Positions 54,335 to 62,572 of a stretch of DNA of 64,000 nt are shown here, in pieces; position 1 is the stretch's first letter; each line of letters begins with the position of its first letter. Made by a program: the position numbers and the translations under genes. Origin of the DNA: Lichenibacterium minor. Lineage in GTDB: Bacteria > Pseudomonadota > Alphaproteobacteria > Rhizobiales > Beijerinckiaceae. The notes below the pieces were generated by a model. It worked only from the letters and a program-made list of their open reading frames with translations, was not told where the DNA came from and made no database searches. The stretch spans positions 1-64,000 of the forward strand of contig NZ_QYBB01000015.1 in NCBI RefSeq assembly GCF_004137685.1, read 5' to 3'.

Positions 54335-55630
54335 TCACGCCGCCTTCGCGAACGATCGCTCGCGGTGCTTGATGTCGAACTCGCTGCCGCGTAGCATCCA
54401 GCTCCAGTAGAGGTGGGGCAGGAAACGCGTCTTGAGGTGCCACATGCTGGAGCGCGGCACCCGCGGGTCGAGCGGGAAGCTCGGCGTGACCCTGCCACCG
54501 TAGGTAAACTCGGCCATCACCACCTCGCCGTAGGCGGTGGTGAGCGGGCAGGAGCCGTAGCCGTCGTAGCTTGCGGTCAGCGGCTTGCCGTCGAGTGCGG
54601 CCACGACGTTGCGCACCACCACTGGCGCCTGCAGGCGCACGGCGGCCGCAGTCTTGGCGTTGGTGGTGCCGGCGGCGTCGCCGAGCCCGAACACGTTGGC
54701 GTGGCGCACGTGGCGCAGCGTCGAGGGGTCCACCTCCACCCAGCCGGCCTCGCTGGCCAGCGGGCTCCGCTTGACGAAGTCGGGCGCGCTCTGCGGGGGC
54801 ACGACGTGCAGCATGTCGAACGGCATGACTTCCTCGCGGCTCGACCCGTCCGTGCCCGTGATCGTGAAGATCGCCCGCCGGGCCGGGCCGTCGACGGCCG
54901 TGAAGTTGTGCTTGTAGGCCACGTCGATGCCGTAGTGGTCCACGGCGGCCTGAAGCGGGGGCACGAAGAAGGGCACCCCGAAGAGGACGTCGCCGGCGAG
55001 GCAGAAGCGGATCTTGGTCGCGGCGAGCAGGCCCTGCTTCCGCAACCGGTCGGCGGTCAGGTACATGATCTTCTGTGGGGCGCCGGCGCATTTGATTGGC
55101 ATCGGCGGCTGGGTGAACAGGGCCGTGCCGCCCTTCAGCCCCTTGACGCACTCCCATGTGTAGGCTGCGGCGTCGATGCGGTAGTTGCTGCACACGCCGT
55201 TGCGGCCGAGCGTCTCCTCGAGCCCCTGCACCTTGCCCCAGTCGAGCTGCAGGCCGGGGCAGACGATGAGCTGGTCGTAGCCGACGCGGCTGCCGTCCGC
55301 GAGTTCGATTGCGTCCGCGTCCGGGTGGAACAGCGCCATGGCTTGCCGGATCCAGGTCACGCCAGACGGGATCAGGGTCTCTTCGCGCCGCTGGGTCTGC
55401 TCGGCCGTGAACACGCCGGCGCCCACGAGCGTCCATCCCGGCTGGTAGGAGTGCGTCTCGGATGGGTCGACGATCGCCACGCTAGCCTTCGGCCGGTGGC
55501 GCCGCAGCTCGGCCGCCACGGTGATGCCGGCGGCGCCGCCTCCGACGATGACGACGGTGAAGCGGCGCTCGGCCGCCGGGCGACCGGACAGCGTGGAGCC
55601 GACGGACTCAGGTCTGAAGGGCGCGTTCAT
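54335..55630 (-). CDS. Sulfide:quinone oxidoreductase-like flavoprotein
   Basis: A 431-residue FAD-dependent oxidoreductase starting at ATG with a GGAGG site. The FAD loop is VVIVGGGAAGITVAAELRR (about 28-46). Cys residues in NGVCSNY and IKCAGAPQKIMYL and the C-terminal GYGSCPLTTAYG are at positions typical of SQR. VFGLGDAAGTTNAKTAAAVR is the second FAD-binding motif. It oxidises sulfide to persulfide or polysulfide and reduces quinone at the inner membrane. It is the first gene of a two-gene unit with the persulfide dioxygenase, divergent from the peroxiredoxin. Confidence 0.9.
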   Translation of the reverse strand: MNAPFRPESVGSTLSGRPAAERRFTVVIVGGGAAGITVAAELRRHRPKASVAIVDPSETHSYQPGWTLVGAGVFTAEQTQRREETLIPSGVTWIRQAMALFHPDADAIELADGSRVGYDQLIVCPGLQLDWGKVQGLEETLGRNGVCSNYRIDAAAYTWECVKGLKGGTALFTQPPMPIKCAGAPQKIMYLTADRLRKQGLLAATKIRFCLAGDVLFGVPFFVPPLQAAVDHYGIDVAYKHNFTAVDGPARRAIFTITGTDGSSREEVMPFDMLHVVPPQSAPDFVKRSPLASEAGWVEVDPSTLRHVRHANVFGLGDAAGTTNAKTAAAVRLQAPVVVRNVVAALDGKPLTASYDGYGSCPLTTAYGEVVMAEFTYGGRVTPSFPLDPRVPRSSMWHLKTRFLPHLYWSWMLRGSEFDIKHRERSFAKAA

Positions 55631-55681
55631 AGCAGGGCCTCCGGCGGGTGCGGCGGAAGCCCGGCGGGCCGGCTGCGATGA

Positions 55682-55710
55682 TTGCACGATCAAAGTTATG
55701 CGCCTATGGC
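55682..55710 (+). promoter_or_regulatory. Sigma70-like promoter of the peroxiredoxin operon
   Basis: TTGCAC (55682-55687), a 17-base spacer and TATGGC (55705-55710) form a fair housekeeping promoter, ending 31 bases before the peroxiredoxin start. It lies in the AT-richest part of the 111-base divergent region shared with SQR, where the ArsR-type regulator probably binds. TTGCA and TGCAA (55716-55720) also form a loose inverted repeat. Confidence 0.45.
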
Positions 55711-55741
55711 AAACATGCAAGTGATTTCGTAACCTCTGTCC

Positions 55742-56428
55742 ATGCAGCCATCCATCACTTCGACCGAAGCGTTCGGCCACGCCCTGAGCGGGCCGCCTCT
55801 CCTCTACGACCCTGCGCCGGAGTTTCACGCCCGCACCACGATGGGCGAGCGCTCGCTCGCCGACTATCGCGGCCGCTGGCTGGTGTTCTTTTCGCACCCG
55901 GGCGACTTCACCCCCGTCTGCACGAGCGAGTTCATCGCGCTGGCCCGCGCCGCGCCGCGTTTCTGCGCCATGGACTGCGACCTCCTGGCCCTGTCGGTCG
56001 ACAGCCTGCTGTCGCACCTCGCCTGGCTGCGCTCCATCCGCGAGGATTTCGGCGTCGAGATCGGCTTCCCCATCGTCGAGGACCCCTCGATGGCCATCGC
56101 CTGCGCCTATGGCATGATCCACGCCCGCGCCGCGAATGCGGCCGCGGTACGGGCCGTCTTCGTCATCGACCCCGACGGCATCGTGCGGGCCATCACCTGG
56201 TATCCGCTCACCACCGGCCGCTGCGTCGAGGAGCTGCTGCGCCTCGTCGAGGCCCTGCAGACGTCCGACCGGCACGGGGTCAACACGCCCGAAGGCTGGC
56301 GCCCGGGGGATGCGGTGATCCTGCCGCCGTCCCTCACCTTCGGCGGGGAGGCGTTGCCGGACGACCGGGACGGCGGCTGGTACTACCGCACCGGGCCGCT
56401 GCCCGGGCCGGAGGGCGGTAACCCGTGA
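55742..56428 (+). CDS. 1-Cys peroxiredoxin (Prx6-type)
   Basis: A 228-residue peroxiredoxin with the peroxidatic Cys C60 in FFSHPGDFTPVCTSEF. The partner region near residue 140 (VFVIDPDGIVRAITWYPLTT) and the long C-terminal arm (GWRPGDAVILPPS, ending WYYRTGPLP) are typical of the Prx6/AhpE-like group. It reduces peroxides and possibly persulfides. It is divergent from SQR and is followed by an ArsR-type gene that overlaps its stop by 4 bases, so it belongs to the sulfide-response locus. Confidence 0.92.
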   Translation: MQPSITSTEAFGHALSGPPLLYDPAPEFHARTTMGERSLADYRGRWLVFFSHPGDFTPVCTSEFIALARAAPRFCAMDCDLLALSVDSLLSHLAWLRSIREDFGVEIGFPIVEDPSMAIACAYGMIHARAANAAAVRAVFVIDPDGIVRAITWYPLTTGRCVEELLRLVEALQTSDRHGVNTPEGWRPGDAVILPPSLTFGGEALPDDRDGGWYYRTGPLPGPEGGNP

Positions 56429-56802
56429 CGGCGCCGCCTGAGCTCGACACGGCGGCAGAGCGGCTGCGCGCCCTCGCCAACCCGGCGCGGCTGCGCATCG
56501 CCCTGCGCCTGCTCGACGGCGAATGCGCCGTCGGGGCGATCGAGGCGGAGCTCGGCATGCGTCAGCCGGCGCTGTCGCAGCAACTCGCAGTGCTGCGGGA
56601 AGCGGGCCTGATCGCCTCCCGCCGCGACGCCAGGGCGGTGATCTACGCCCTGTCCGAGCCCGACGGAGCCGCGCTGGTGCGCGGCCTCGCGGCGGGGCTG
56701 GGCCTGGCCGGGTCGTCGGCACCTGCGCCCGCCGTCCCGATCCGCCGGCCCGCGTCCGCCCTGATGGGCGCGGCCTTCGCCAGCGTCGGGAGGCCGGCAT
56801 GA
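56425..56802 (+). CDS. ArsR-family transcriptional regulator (BigR/SqrR-like)
   Basis: A 125-residue winged-helix protein with the DNA-binding region CAVGAIEAELGMRQPALSQQ followed by LAVLREAGLIASRRDARAV. BigR and SqrR sense persulfides through two Cys. Here only C34 (LLDGECAV) exists, and the second Cys of the C-terminal helix is missing. The C-terminal 30 residues are a disordered Ala/Pro tail. It starts with a GTG overlapping the peroxiredoxin stop and overlaps the YeeE/YedE gene by 4 bases. It is the likely regulator of the sulfide locus. Confidence 0.9.
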   Translation: MTAPPELDTAAERLRALANPARLRIALRLLDGECAVGAIEAELGMRQPALSQQLAVLREAGLIASRRDARAVIYALSEPDGAALVRGLAAGLGLAGSSAPAPAVPIRRPASALMGAAFASVGRPA

Positions 56803-57227
56803 CGGCGGCCGACGCCCTGCGGGGCGTCGCCGGGGGCGCCCTGATCGGCACCTCGGCGGCCCTGCTTCTCGTCGCGGACGGCCGCATCGCCGGCATCAGC
56901 GGCATCGCGGCGCGCCTGCTCGGCCGCCCGGACCACGACACGCCCTGGCGCGGCGCCTTCCTGCTCGGCCTCGTCCTCGGTCCCGTGCTCTACGCCGCCG
57001 CGTCGGGCGGCTGGCCGGCGGTGCAGATCGAGGCGCCCTGGCCCGTCCTCGTCGTCGCGGGGCTGCTGGTCGGCTTCGGCACGCGGCTCGGCTCGGGCAA
57101 CACGAGCGGCCACGGCGTGTGCGGCCTCGCCCGGCTGTCGGGCCGCTCGGCCGCCGCGGTCGCGACCTTCATGGCCGTGGCGGTCCTCAACGTCTTCGCC
57201 ACGCGCCACCTGGGGATTCTCCCGTGA
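56799..57227 (+). CDS. YeeE/YedE-family membrane protein, first half
   Basis: A 142-residue membrane protein with about four helices and the family motif GSGNTSGHGVCGLARLSGRS (Cys in SGHGVCG). In many members the first Gly-Asn region also contains a Cys, but not here. YeeE/YedE proteins take up thiosulfate or related sulfur species. It is one of a pair of half-length proteins that together equal the long YeeE. It overlaps its neighbours on both sides by 4 bases. Confidence 0.9.
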   Translation: MTAADALRGVAGGALIGTSAALLLVADGRIAGISGIAARLLGRPDHDTPWRGAFLLGLVLGPVLYAAASGGWPAVQIEAPWPVLVVAGLLVGFGTRLGSGNTSGHGVCGLARLSGRSAAAVATFMAVAVLNVFATRHLGILP

Positions 57228-57643
57228 GGGTCCGCGTCGCCGTCGCCCTCCTGGCCGGACTGCTGTTCGGGGCGGGGCTGGCCCTGTCGGGCATGATCGA
57301 CCCGCGCCGCGTGCTCGGCTTTCTCGACGTCGCCGGTTCCTGGGATCCGACGCTCGCCTTCGTGCTGGCGGGCGCCGTCGGCGTGTCGGCGCTCGGCTAC
57401 CGCGCGGCGCGGCGTATGGGACACCCGCTCTGCGCCACGCGCTTCGACCTGCCCACGCGCACCGACGTCGATGCGCGGCTCCTCGTCGGGGCGGCGCTGT
57501 TCGGGGTGGGCTGGGGCCTGTCCGGCTTCTGCCCGGGCCCCGCGCTCGCGGCCCTGCCGCTGCTGCCGCCGAAGGGCGCGCTGTTCGTCGCCGCCATGCT
57601 GGCCGGCATGGCGCTCCACCGCGCGCTCCCCGCGAAATCCTGA
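57224..57643 (+). CDS. YeeE/YedE-family membrane protein, second half
   Basis: A 139-residue membrane protein with about four helices. GLALSGMIDPRRVLGFLDVA and GWGLSGFCPGPALAAL (Cys in GFCPGPA) are family signatures. It starts with a GTG overlapping the first half (GTGA). In bigR operons two such small proteins sit between the regulator and a TauE/SafE exporter, as here. It presumably forms a heteromer with its partner and handles sulfur compounds. Confidence 0.9.
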   Translation: MRVRVAVALLAGLLFGAGLALSGMIDPRRVLGFLDVAGSWDPTLAFVLAGAVGVSALGYRAARRMGHPLCATRFDLPTRTDVDARLLVGAALFGVGWGLSGFCPGPALAALPLLPPKGALFVAAMLAGMALHRALPAKS

Positions 57644-57653
57644 GAGGACCGCC

Positions 57654-58436
57654 ATGGACCCGCTGCACCTGTCCCTCGCCGTATTCTGCGGCGGCCTCGT
57701 CGGCCTCACGCTGGGGCTGATCGGCGGCGGCGGCTCCATCATGGCGACGCCGCTGCTCCTCTACGTCGTGGGCCTGCCGCCGCACGTCGCCATCGGCACG
57801 GGGGCGCTGTCGGTATCGGCCAACGCCCTGTTCAACTTCGCCGGCCACGCCCGCTGCGGCCACGTCCGCTGGCGCAGCGCCCTGATCTTCGCGGCCGTGG
57901 GCACGCTCGGCGCCCTCGTCGGCTCGACGCTGGGCAAGCACTTCGACGGCCAGCGCCTCCTGTTCCTGTTCGCCGTCCTCATGATGGTGGTCGGGCTGCT
58001 CATGCTCCGGGCCAAGCCGGCCGCCGCCGAGGCCGATCGGACATGCACGCTGGGCAAGGAACTGCCGCGGGTGTCGGGTGCCGCGCTGGCGGTCGGCGGC
58101 CTTTCGGGGTTCTTCGGCATCGGTGGCGGTTTTCTGATCGTGCCGGGCCTGCTGGTGTCGACCCGCATGCCGATGATCTTCGCGGTGGGCTCGTCGCTGC
58201 TCGCGGTGGCGACCTTCGGCCTTGCCACGGCGCTGAACTACGCCGCCTCGGGGCTGGTCGACTGGCCGGTCGCGGGGCTCTACGTCGTTGGCGGCGTGCT
58301 CGGCGGCCTCGCCGGCAGGCGCATGGCCTCCGCGCTGGCGCCGCATCACACCGCCTTTACGCGTCTCTTCTCTGGCGTGATCTTCGTGGTGGCGGCCTAC
58401 ATGCTGTGGCGCACGGTCGGCAGCATGGCTACCTGA
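57654..58436 (+). CDS. TauE/SafE-family sulfite exporter-like protein
   Basis: A 260-residue inner-membrane protein with about eight helices in two repeats. The paired motifs GLTLGLIGGGGSIMATPLLL (first half) and GLSGFFGIGGGFLIVPGLLV (second half) are diagnostic of TauE/SafE. It likely exports sulfite made by the persulfide dioxygenase. GAGAGGA precedes the ATG, which lies 10 bases after the YedE stop. It is the last gene of the peroxiredoxin-to-exporter operon. Confidence 0.92.
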   Translation: MDPLHLSLAVFCGGLVGLTLGLIGGGGSIMATPLLLYVVGLPPHVAIGTGALSVSANALFNFAGHARCGHVRWRSALIFAAVGTLGALVGSTLGKHFDGQRLLFLFAVLMMVVGLLMLRAKPAAAEADRTCTLGKELPRVSGAALAVGGLSGFFGIGGGFLIVPGLLVSTRMPMIFAVGSSLLAVATFGLATALNYAASGLVDWPVAGLYVVGGVLGGLAGRRMASALAPHHTAFTRLFSGVIFVVAAYMLWRTVGSMAT

Positions 58437-58515
58437 GGGCCGATCCAGAACGAGGTGGTTCGCGACATCGCCGTCGCGGCCACGCGGGCCTCGTCCGGGC
58501 CCATCGCGTCGATCC

Positions 58516-58881
58516 TTATCGTTCGCAGTAGCGGTACGTCACCTTCACGCATTCGTTCATCCAGTCGACGACCGTCGGGCTCCTCACGTCGAGCACGACG
58601 TCGGCCGTGTCGGCCTGTGCTCCGGGGTAGCGGCAGGTCGGTTGGGCCCTGCGGGTCCTGTCCGGCCCAGGTGCGAGGGCGATCCTGCAGTCGTCGTCTT
58701 TCGACCGCGTCCGGTCCGGCCCGAGGAAGCGTGTGCCGGGCGAGGACGGGTCGTCGCAGCCGTCGCTGGACCAGCGCCCCGTCATCCAGGGCGACGGCGG
58801 GGAAGCCCAAGCCTGTGTACACAGCTCCAGGACCGTGCTGAGGGACACGACCGCCACCTTCACGCGCGCTGCACCGCCCAT
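58516..58881 (-). CDS. Unknown secreted Cys-containing protein
   Basis: A 121-residue protein preceded by a near-perfect GGAGG 6 bases before ATG. A hydrophobic N-terminus ends in a signal-like TQAWA, and the mature part has evenly spaced Cys and Trp (TGRWSSDGCDDPSS, DDDCRI, PTCRYP, ending NECVKVTYRYCER). This pattern suggests a small disulfide-bonded periplasmic protein. The family is unknown. It lies alone on the minus strand between the sulfite exporter and the methyltransferase-like gene. Confidence 0.6.
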   Translation of the reverse strand: MGGAARVKVAVVSLSTVLELCTQAWASPPSPWMTGRWSSDGCDDPSSPGTRFLGPDRTRSKDDDCRIALAPGPDRTRRAQPTCRYPGAQADTADVVLDVRSPTVVDWMNECVKVTYRYCER

Positions 58882-58989
58882 CCTCGTCCTCCGCGCATCG
58901 GTGGCGCGCCGATCCGGTCGATCGAGCGCCAGCCTCGCGCGATCGCGAGAGCCCGTGTCCGTGAACGAAGTGGTGATGGTCGGGCGTCG

Positions 58990-59478
58990 TCAACGCGACA
59001 CGCCGAGCCAACGCGGGACGCGCCGTTCGTAGGCGACCCAGTCCTCCCCGAAGCGCGCCGCCATGTGTCGCTCTTCGGGCACGATGGCCAGATCCGCCAC
59101 GGCACGCGCGGCTAGGGCAGCGCCCACAGGCAGCCAGGGGTTGGACGAGAGGATGCCCGCCCCAGCCAGCGCCAGGGTGTTGCCGAGGTAGATGGGATTG
59201 CGTGTCAGCGCGAACGGCCCCGACGTCACCAGCGCCGTGGCGGGGCGGTGGGGCAGAATGTTGGCCCGGTGCCGGCGCATGGTCGCCATGGCGGCGACGT
59301 CGAACGCCAGCCCCGCCGCGAGCGCGGCCGCGCCGAACGCGCGAACGCCCGTGGGCAGGCGCCGCCTCAGAGGCAGCGCGCGCCCGAGGCCGACCGCGGC
59401 GACGGCCGCCACGCCGACGACGAGCGGCGGCCATGGCACGGTCGACGGGGCTGCAGCCCCGTCGTCGATTGTCGTCAC
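58990..59478 (-). CDS. Isoprenylcysteine carboxyl methyltransferase-like membrane protein
   Basis: A 162-residue membrane protein with about four helices and the ICMT/PEMT-family SAM-binding end: TSGPFALTRNPIYLGNTLAL, then VPEERHMAARFGEDWVAYER. In bacteria such proteins have diverse or unknown methyl acceptors. It overlaps the AcfC-like gene stop by 4 bases (ATGA), suggesting an operon. The physiological link between the two is not known. Confidence 0.85.
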   Translation of the reverse strand: MTTIDDGAAAPSTVPWPPLVVGVAAVAAVGLGRALPLRRRLPTGVRAFGAAALAAGLAFDVAAMATMRRHRANILPHRPATALVTSGPFALTRNPIYLGNTLALAGAGILSSNPWLPVGAALAARAVADLAIVPEERHMAARFGEDWVAYERRVPRWLGVSR

Positions 59479-60260
59479 CTCGGCGCCGTCCAGCCCCAGC
59501 GCTCGAAGATCGCCTGGCCGCTCGGGGAGGCCAGGAACTCCGCGAAGGCCTTGGCCTCGGGCTTCTTCTCACCGGCGGCTGTCAGCGCCACGCCGGTGTC
59601 GCGGTAGATGCGGTACTCTGGCTCGACCGGCACGGCGTCGGCGATGGTGGGGTTGGCCACCTGCCAGATGTCCCAGATGATCCAGGCGTCGATGCTGGTG
59701 TCGTCCGTCCAGGCCTTCTTGGCCTCGGCGCTGTTCTTGGCGAACGCGACGATGTTGGCCCGCAGCGCCTTGACGTCGGAGATCCTGCCGGTGCGGCCCG
59801 CCATGTCCTCCCACAGCCCGCCCTGGCCCGACCCGTTCACCACAAGCACGCGATGTCCGGGCTTGAGCAGGTCGGCGAAGCCAGCGATGTGTTTCGGGTT
59901 GCCCGGCCGCACCAGGATGGACGACGGGCGAAGGTAGAGCGGCGTGACCGTCGCCGGGTCGAGCACGCCGGGTAGCGCGTTGGCGAAGTCCGTCATCATG
60001 GTCTCGGCACCGCTGTAGATCACATCGCCGTCCGCCTTGGCCCTGTCGATCCAGGCCGGCGTCGGCCCGCCGACCACGTCCACCGTGACGCCGGCCTGCT
60101 TGCCGTAGGCCGCGGCGGCCTCCTTGACGGCGGGCAAGGGGCCGCCGGGCCCGTAGACGTGTAGAGTCTCGGCGGCCGCCGCGGCGCCGCTCCAGCAGAG
60201 AACAACCAGTGCCGCGGCCGTACCGGCCTGACGCAACGTGCGCATGTTGGTCTCTTTCAT
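59475..60260 (-). CDS. AcfC-like extracellular substrate-binding protein
   Basis: A 261-residue exported protein with a signal peptide (about 1-32) and a type-2 periplasmic binding fold (TLHVYGPGGPLPAVKEAAAA, then GDVIYSGAETMMTDFANALP; NGSGQGGLWEDMAGR). The style matches accessory colonization factor AcfC and sulfate/molybdate-binding proteins. ATG at 60260 was chosen; ATG at 60245 is an alternative. No transporter genes accompany it, so it may be a scavenging or signalling binding protein. In this sulfur-rich region an oxyanion ligand is plausible. Confidence 0.82.
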   Translation of the reverse strand: MKETNMRTLRQAGTAAALVVLCWSGAAAAAETLHVYGPGGPLPAVKEAAAAYGKQAGVTVDVVGGPTPAWIDRAKADGDVIYSGAETMMTDFANALPGVLDPATVTPLYLRPSSILVRPGNPKHIAGFADLLKPGHRVLVVNGSGQGGLWEDMAGRTGRISDVKALRANIVAFAKNSAEAKKAWTDDTSIDAWIIWDIWQVANPTIADAVPVEPEYRIYRDTGVALTAAGEKKPEAKAFAEFLASPSGQAIFERWGWTAPR

Positions 60261-60572
60261 CGCGACATCCCCAGTTGCTCGAAATGTCCGCGAGGCAGCC
60301 GCGGACGTCGTCCTGTGTTCGTGGGTCCAGCGCGCAGCGTTACGACCGCAATCGATCGTCGTTCGCGATCGGTATCGCGTCTTCGCCCGCCCGCCATCGG
60401 AACATCTCCGAGCGCCGGTTGCGGTCGGCAGGTCGGGCGAAGAAAGCAGGGCAACCGATCTGTTCTCTCGATCGAAACGAGCGTCGATCGATATTGGTCT
60501 CAGGACTGAGTGACCATCATCTCTACGGCATGGGCATCGGACGATGCCGCCCCCTGACCTAGAGATGCGACC
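60261..60572. other. Divergent intergenic region
   Basis: These 312 bases lie between the AcfC-like gene (minus) and the small secreted protein gene (plus), both read outward, so promoters for both are expected here. No clear promoter, operator or RNA gene was recognised. Confidence 0.45.
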
Positions 60573-60845
60573 ATGACACATCTGAGAAGCGCCATCCTGA
60601 TAGCTTTCGCCCTGGCATGCGTCGCTGCTTCGGGGACGGGCGGTGCGGAGGCAAGACCCGCGCGTCCGCCAGCCAATTTGGCTGCGCCGGAGCGGCTCGT
60701 CATCCCGCCCGACGACTACCGCGGGCCCGACGGCGCCTATGGGTCGACGGCCGACATGGTCCGTTCGATCGAGGGGACGCCATGCGGGCAAGCCTGCCAA
60801 GTCAGGTCGTTTCAGCGCTGGAATCCGCCGGGCGGCCGTGACTGA
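60573..60845 (+). CDS. Small secreted protein of unknown function
   Basis: A 90-residue protein with a signal peptide (about 1-27, RSAILIAFALACVAASGTGG). The mature part is Pro/Gly-rich with PERLVIPPDDYRGPDGAYGS and a CGQAC motif. It has no recognised domain and the ribosome site is weak. The signal peptide and compact length support a real gene. Confidence 0.55.
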   Translation: MTHLRSAILIAFALACVAASGTGGAEARPARPPANLAAPERLVIPPDDYRGPDGAYGSTADMVRSIEGTPCGQACQVRSFQRWNPPGGRD

Positions 60846-60904
60846 GATGGACTGGGCCACCCGTCGCGGCGGCGTCGCCCCGCTGCCAGCCGGGACTGCG
60901 TCGG

Positions 60905-61294
60905 CTACCGGTCGACCTTCATGGCCGCGAGATAGGCGACGATCTCGTCGGCGTCCTGATCCGACACGGGCGCCTTGAACACCTTGACCATCTTGGTGAC
61001 CTCGTTCCGCCATTCCGCCCGCGACAGGGCGGGCTGGTTGAGTACCATGCCGGCGGAATGGCAGGCGAGGCAGTTGCTCTCGATCGCGTCGGCATGGGGA
61101 CCCGGCGGAAAGCCGCGGTCGCTCGAGGGGAGCGTGACGACGGCGCTCTTCAGCGTCACGCCGCCGCCCGACACGGTCGCGTCGGCCGCGTCCGCGGCCG
61201 AGGCGGATCCGGCGCCGAGCAGCAGGGCTGCTGCGGCAACCAGCAGGCCGGCGGCGTGCCGTCGGGGTGCTGTCGAGTGGCGTCGGAATGGCAT
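60905..61294 (-). CDS. sorB: Sulfite dehydrogenase cytochrome subunit (SorB-like)
   Basis: A 129-residue periplasmic cytochrome c with a signal peptide (about 10-33) and one heme site CLACH (in ESNCLACHSAGMVLNQPALS). A Met for the sixth ligand is likely in the following loop (EVTKMVKVF). It would accept electrons from the molybdenum subunit encoded 25 bases upstream on the same strand. AGGAG precedes the start. Confidence 0.9.
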   Translation of the reverse strand: MPFRRHSTAPRRHAAGLLVAAAALLLGAGSASAADAADATVSGGGVTLKSAVVTLPSSDRGFPPGPHADAIESNCLACHSAGMVLNQPALSRAEWRNEVTKMVKVFKAPVSDQDADEIVAYLAAMKVDR

Positions 61295-61319
61295 GGCGGT
61301 CTCCTGTCGGGACGCGGGG

Positions 61320-62546
61320 TCAGGCCACGGGAAGGTCGAGCGTTTCGACCACGTTGCGCATGAAGCCGTTCGGGTTCCAGTTCGGCGACGAGGGCTGTGA
61401 GCGGCCGTCCGTGTCGGTGCAGCGCACCGCCAGCCTGAGCGAGCCGGATGCCGGCGCGGAGGGCTCGGCGGTCCAGCGCCGGAACGAGTAGGTGCCCTCG
61501 TCGGTCCCGAGCTTCGCTGCCGCCCAGGTCGCCCCGCCGTCGGTCGACAGCTCTACCTTGCCGACGCCCTTGTCGCCTCCCATCGCGATGCCGCGCAGGG
61601 GCAGCGTGGCACCCGCGGGCACGCGATCCCCCGGCGCCACGCTGGTGAACCAGCTCCGCGGCACCATGCGGTTGATCGGTACCGTGGGATAGCCGGTCTC
61701 GCCGGGCCTCACGCTGGCGTGCGGCGTGTCCGGGATGCGGTAGGCGTTCTTGGTCCAGAAGCTGTCGTCGGGCTTGTCCAGCACCTCGATGTCGGACAGC
61801 ATCTTGACCCAATAGGTCGAATACCAGCCCGGCACCACGAGGCGCAGCGGGAAGCCGTTCAGCACGGGAAGCTGGTCGCCGTTCATCTGGAAGGCGATCA
61901 TCACCTCGCCGTCGCGGGCGTGGTCGATCGCGAGGCTCTTCATGAAACGCGGTGCCTCGTCGACCACCGGCGTCTCGAGACCATGCGTTCGGACCGCGAC
62001 GGCCCCGGATTTGACGCCGGCGCGGTCGAGCACGTCCCTGAGCGTGACGCCGACCCATTTGGCGTTGCCCATGGCGCCGTTCAGCCACTGCGCGCCGGCG
62101 ACGCGCGGCTCGAACAGCCCGCGCGAGTTTCCGGAGCACTGGTTGATCGCGGCGAGCTCGACGTGACGCATCCCGAGCAAGCTCCCGAGCGTCATGGCTT
62201 CGGGACGCTCCACGTGGCCATGGATGTTCAGGCGGAAGCTCGCGACGTCGACGATCTGCGGGATCACCGCCCAATGCCACCGGACGAAGAACTGGTCGTT
62301 CGGGGTGAAGACGCTCTCGTTGAAGGCGGACAGCGGCGTCTCAAGCAGCGGGGGGCGCGTGCGCTGCAGGATCATCGCTCTCTTGCCCGGAAAGGCATCG
62401 GTGATGGCCCGATCACGCGGATCGCTCGGCAGGGGCAACGCGATCTCGGCGGCCCGCGCCTTGGCGACGCCGATCGCCGCGGCGGCGAGGCCCGCCTGGC
62501 CGAGCAGCGCCCGTCTCGTCGTGGGGCGGCCCGCGTTGAATGGCAT
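61320..62546 (-). CDS. sorA: Sulfite dehydrogenase molybdopterin subunit (SorA-like)
   Basis: A 408-residue Tat-exported enzyme (twin-arginine region PTTRRALLGQAGLAAAAIGV). The sulfite-oxidase molybdopterin domain has the molybdenum-ligating C137 in NQCSGNSRG and RWHWAVIP near residue 90. The C-terminal Mo-co dimerisation domain (about 285-408) has GVGKVELSTDGGATW and NPNGFMRNVVETL. It oxidises sulfite to sulfate and passes electrons to the cytochrome encoded next. This would detoxify sulfite from SsuD and from the persulfide dioxygenase. Confidence 0.93.
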   Translation of the reverse strand: MPFNAGRPTTRRALLGQAGLAAAAIGVAKARAAEIALPLPSDPRDRAITDAFPGKRAMILQRTRPPLLETPLSAFNESVFTPNDQFFVRWHWAVIPQIVDVASFRLNIHGHVERPEAMTLGSLLGMRHVELAAINQCSGNSRGLFEPRVAGAQWLNGAMGNAKWVGVTLRDVLDRAGVKSGAVAVRTHGLETPVVDEAPRFMKSLAIDHARDGEVMIAFQMNGDQLPVLNGFPLRLVVPGWYSTYWVKMLSDIEVLDKPDDSFWTKNAYRIPDTPHASVRPGETGYPTVPINRMVPRSWFTSVAPGDRVPAGATLPLRGIAMGGDKGVGKVELSTDGGATWAAAKLGTDEGTYSFRRWTAEPSAPASGSLRLAVRCTDTDGRSQPSSPNWNPNGFMRNVVETLDLPVA

Positions 62547-62572
62547 GTCGTCCCCGTCCTCTGAAAGCTACG

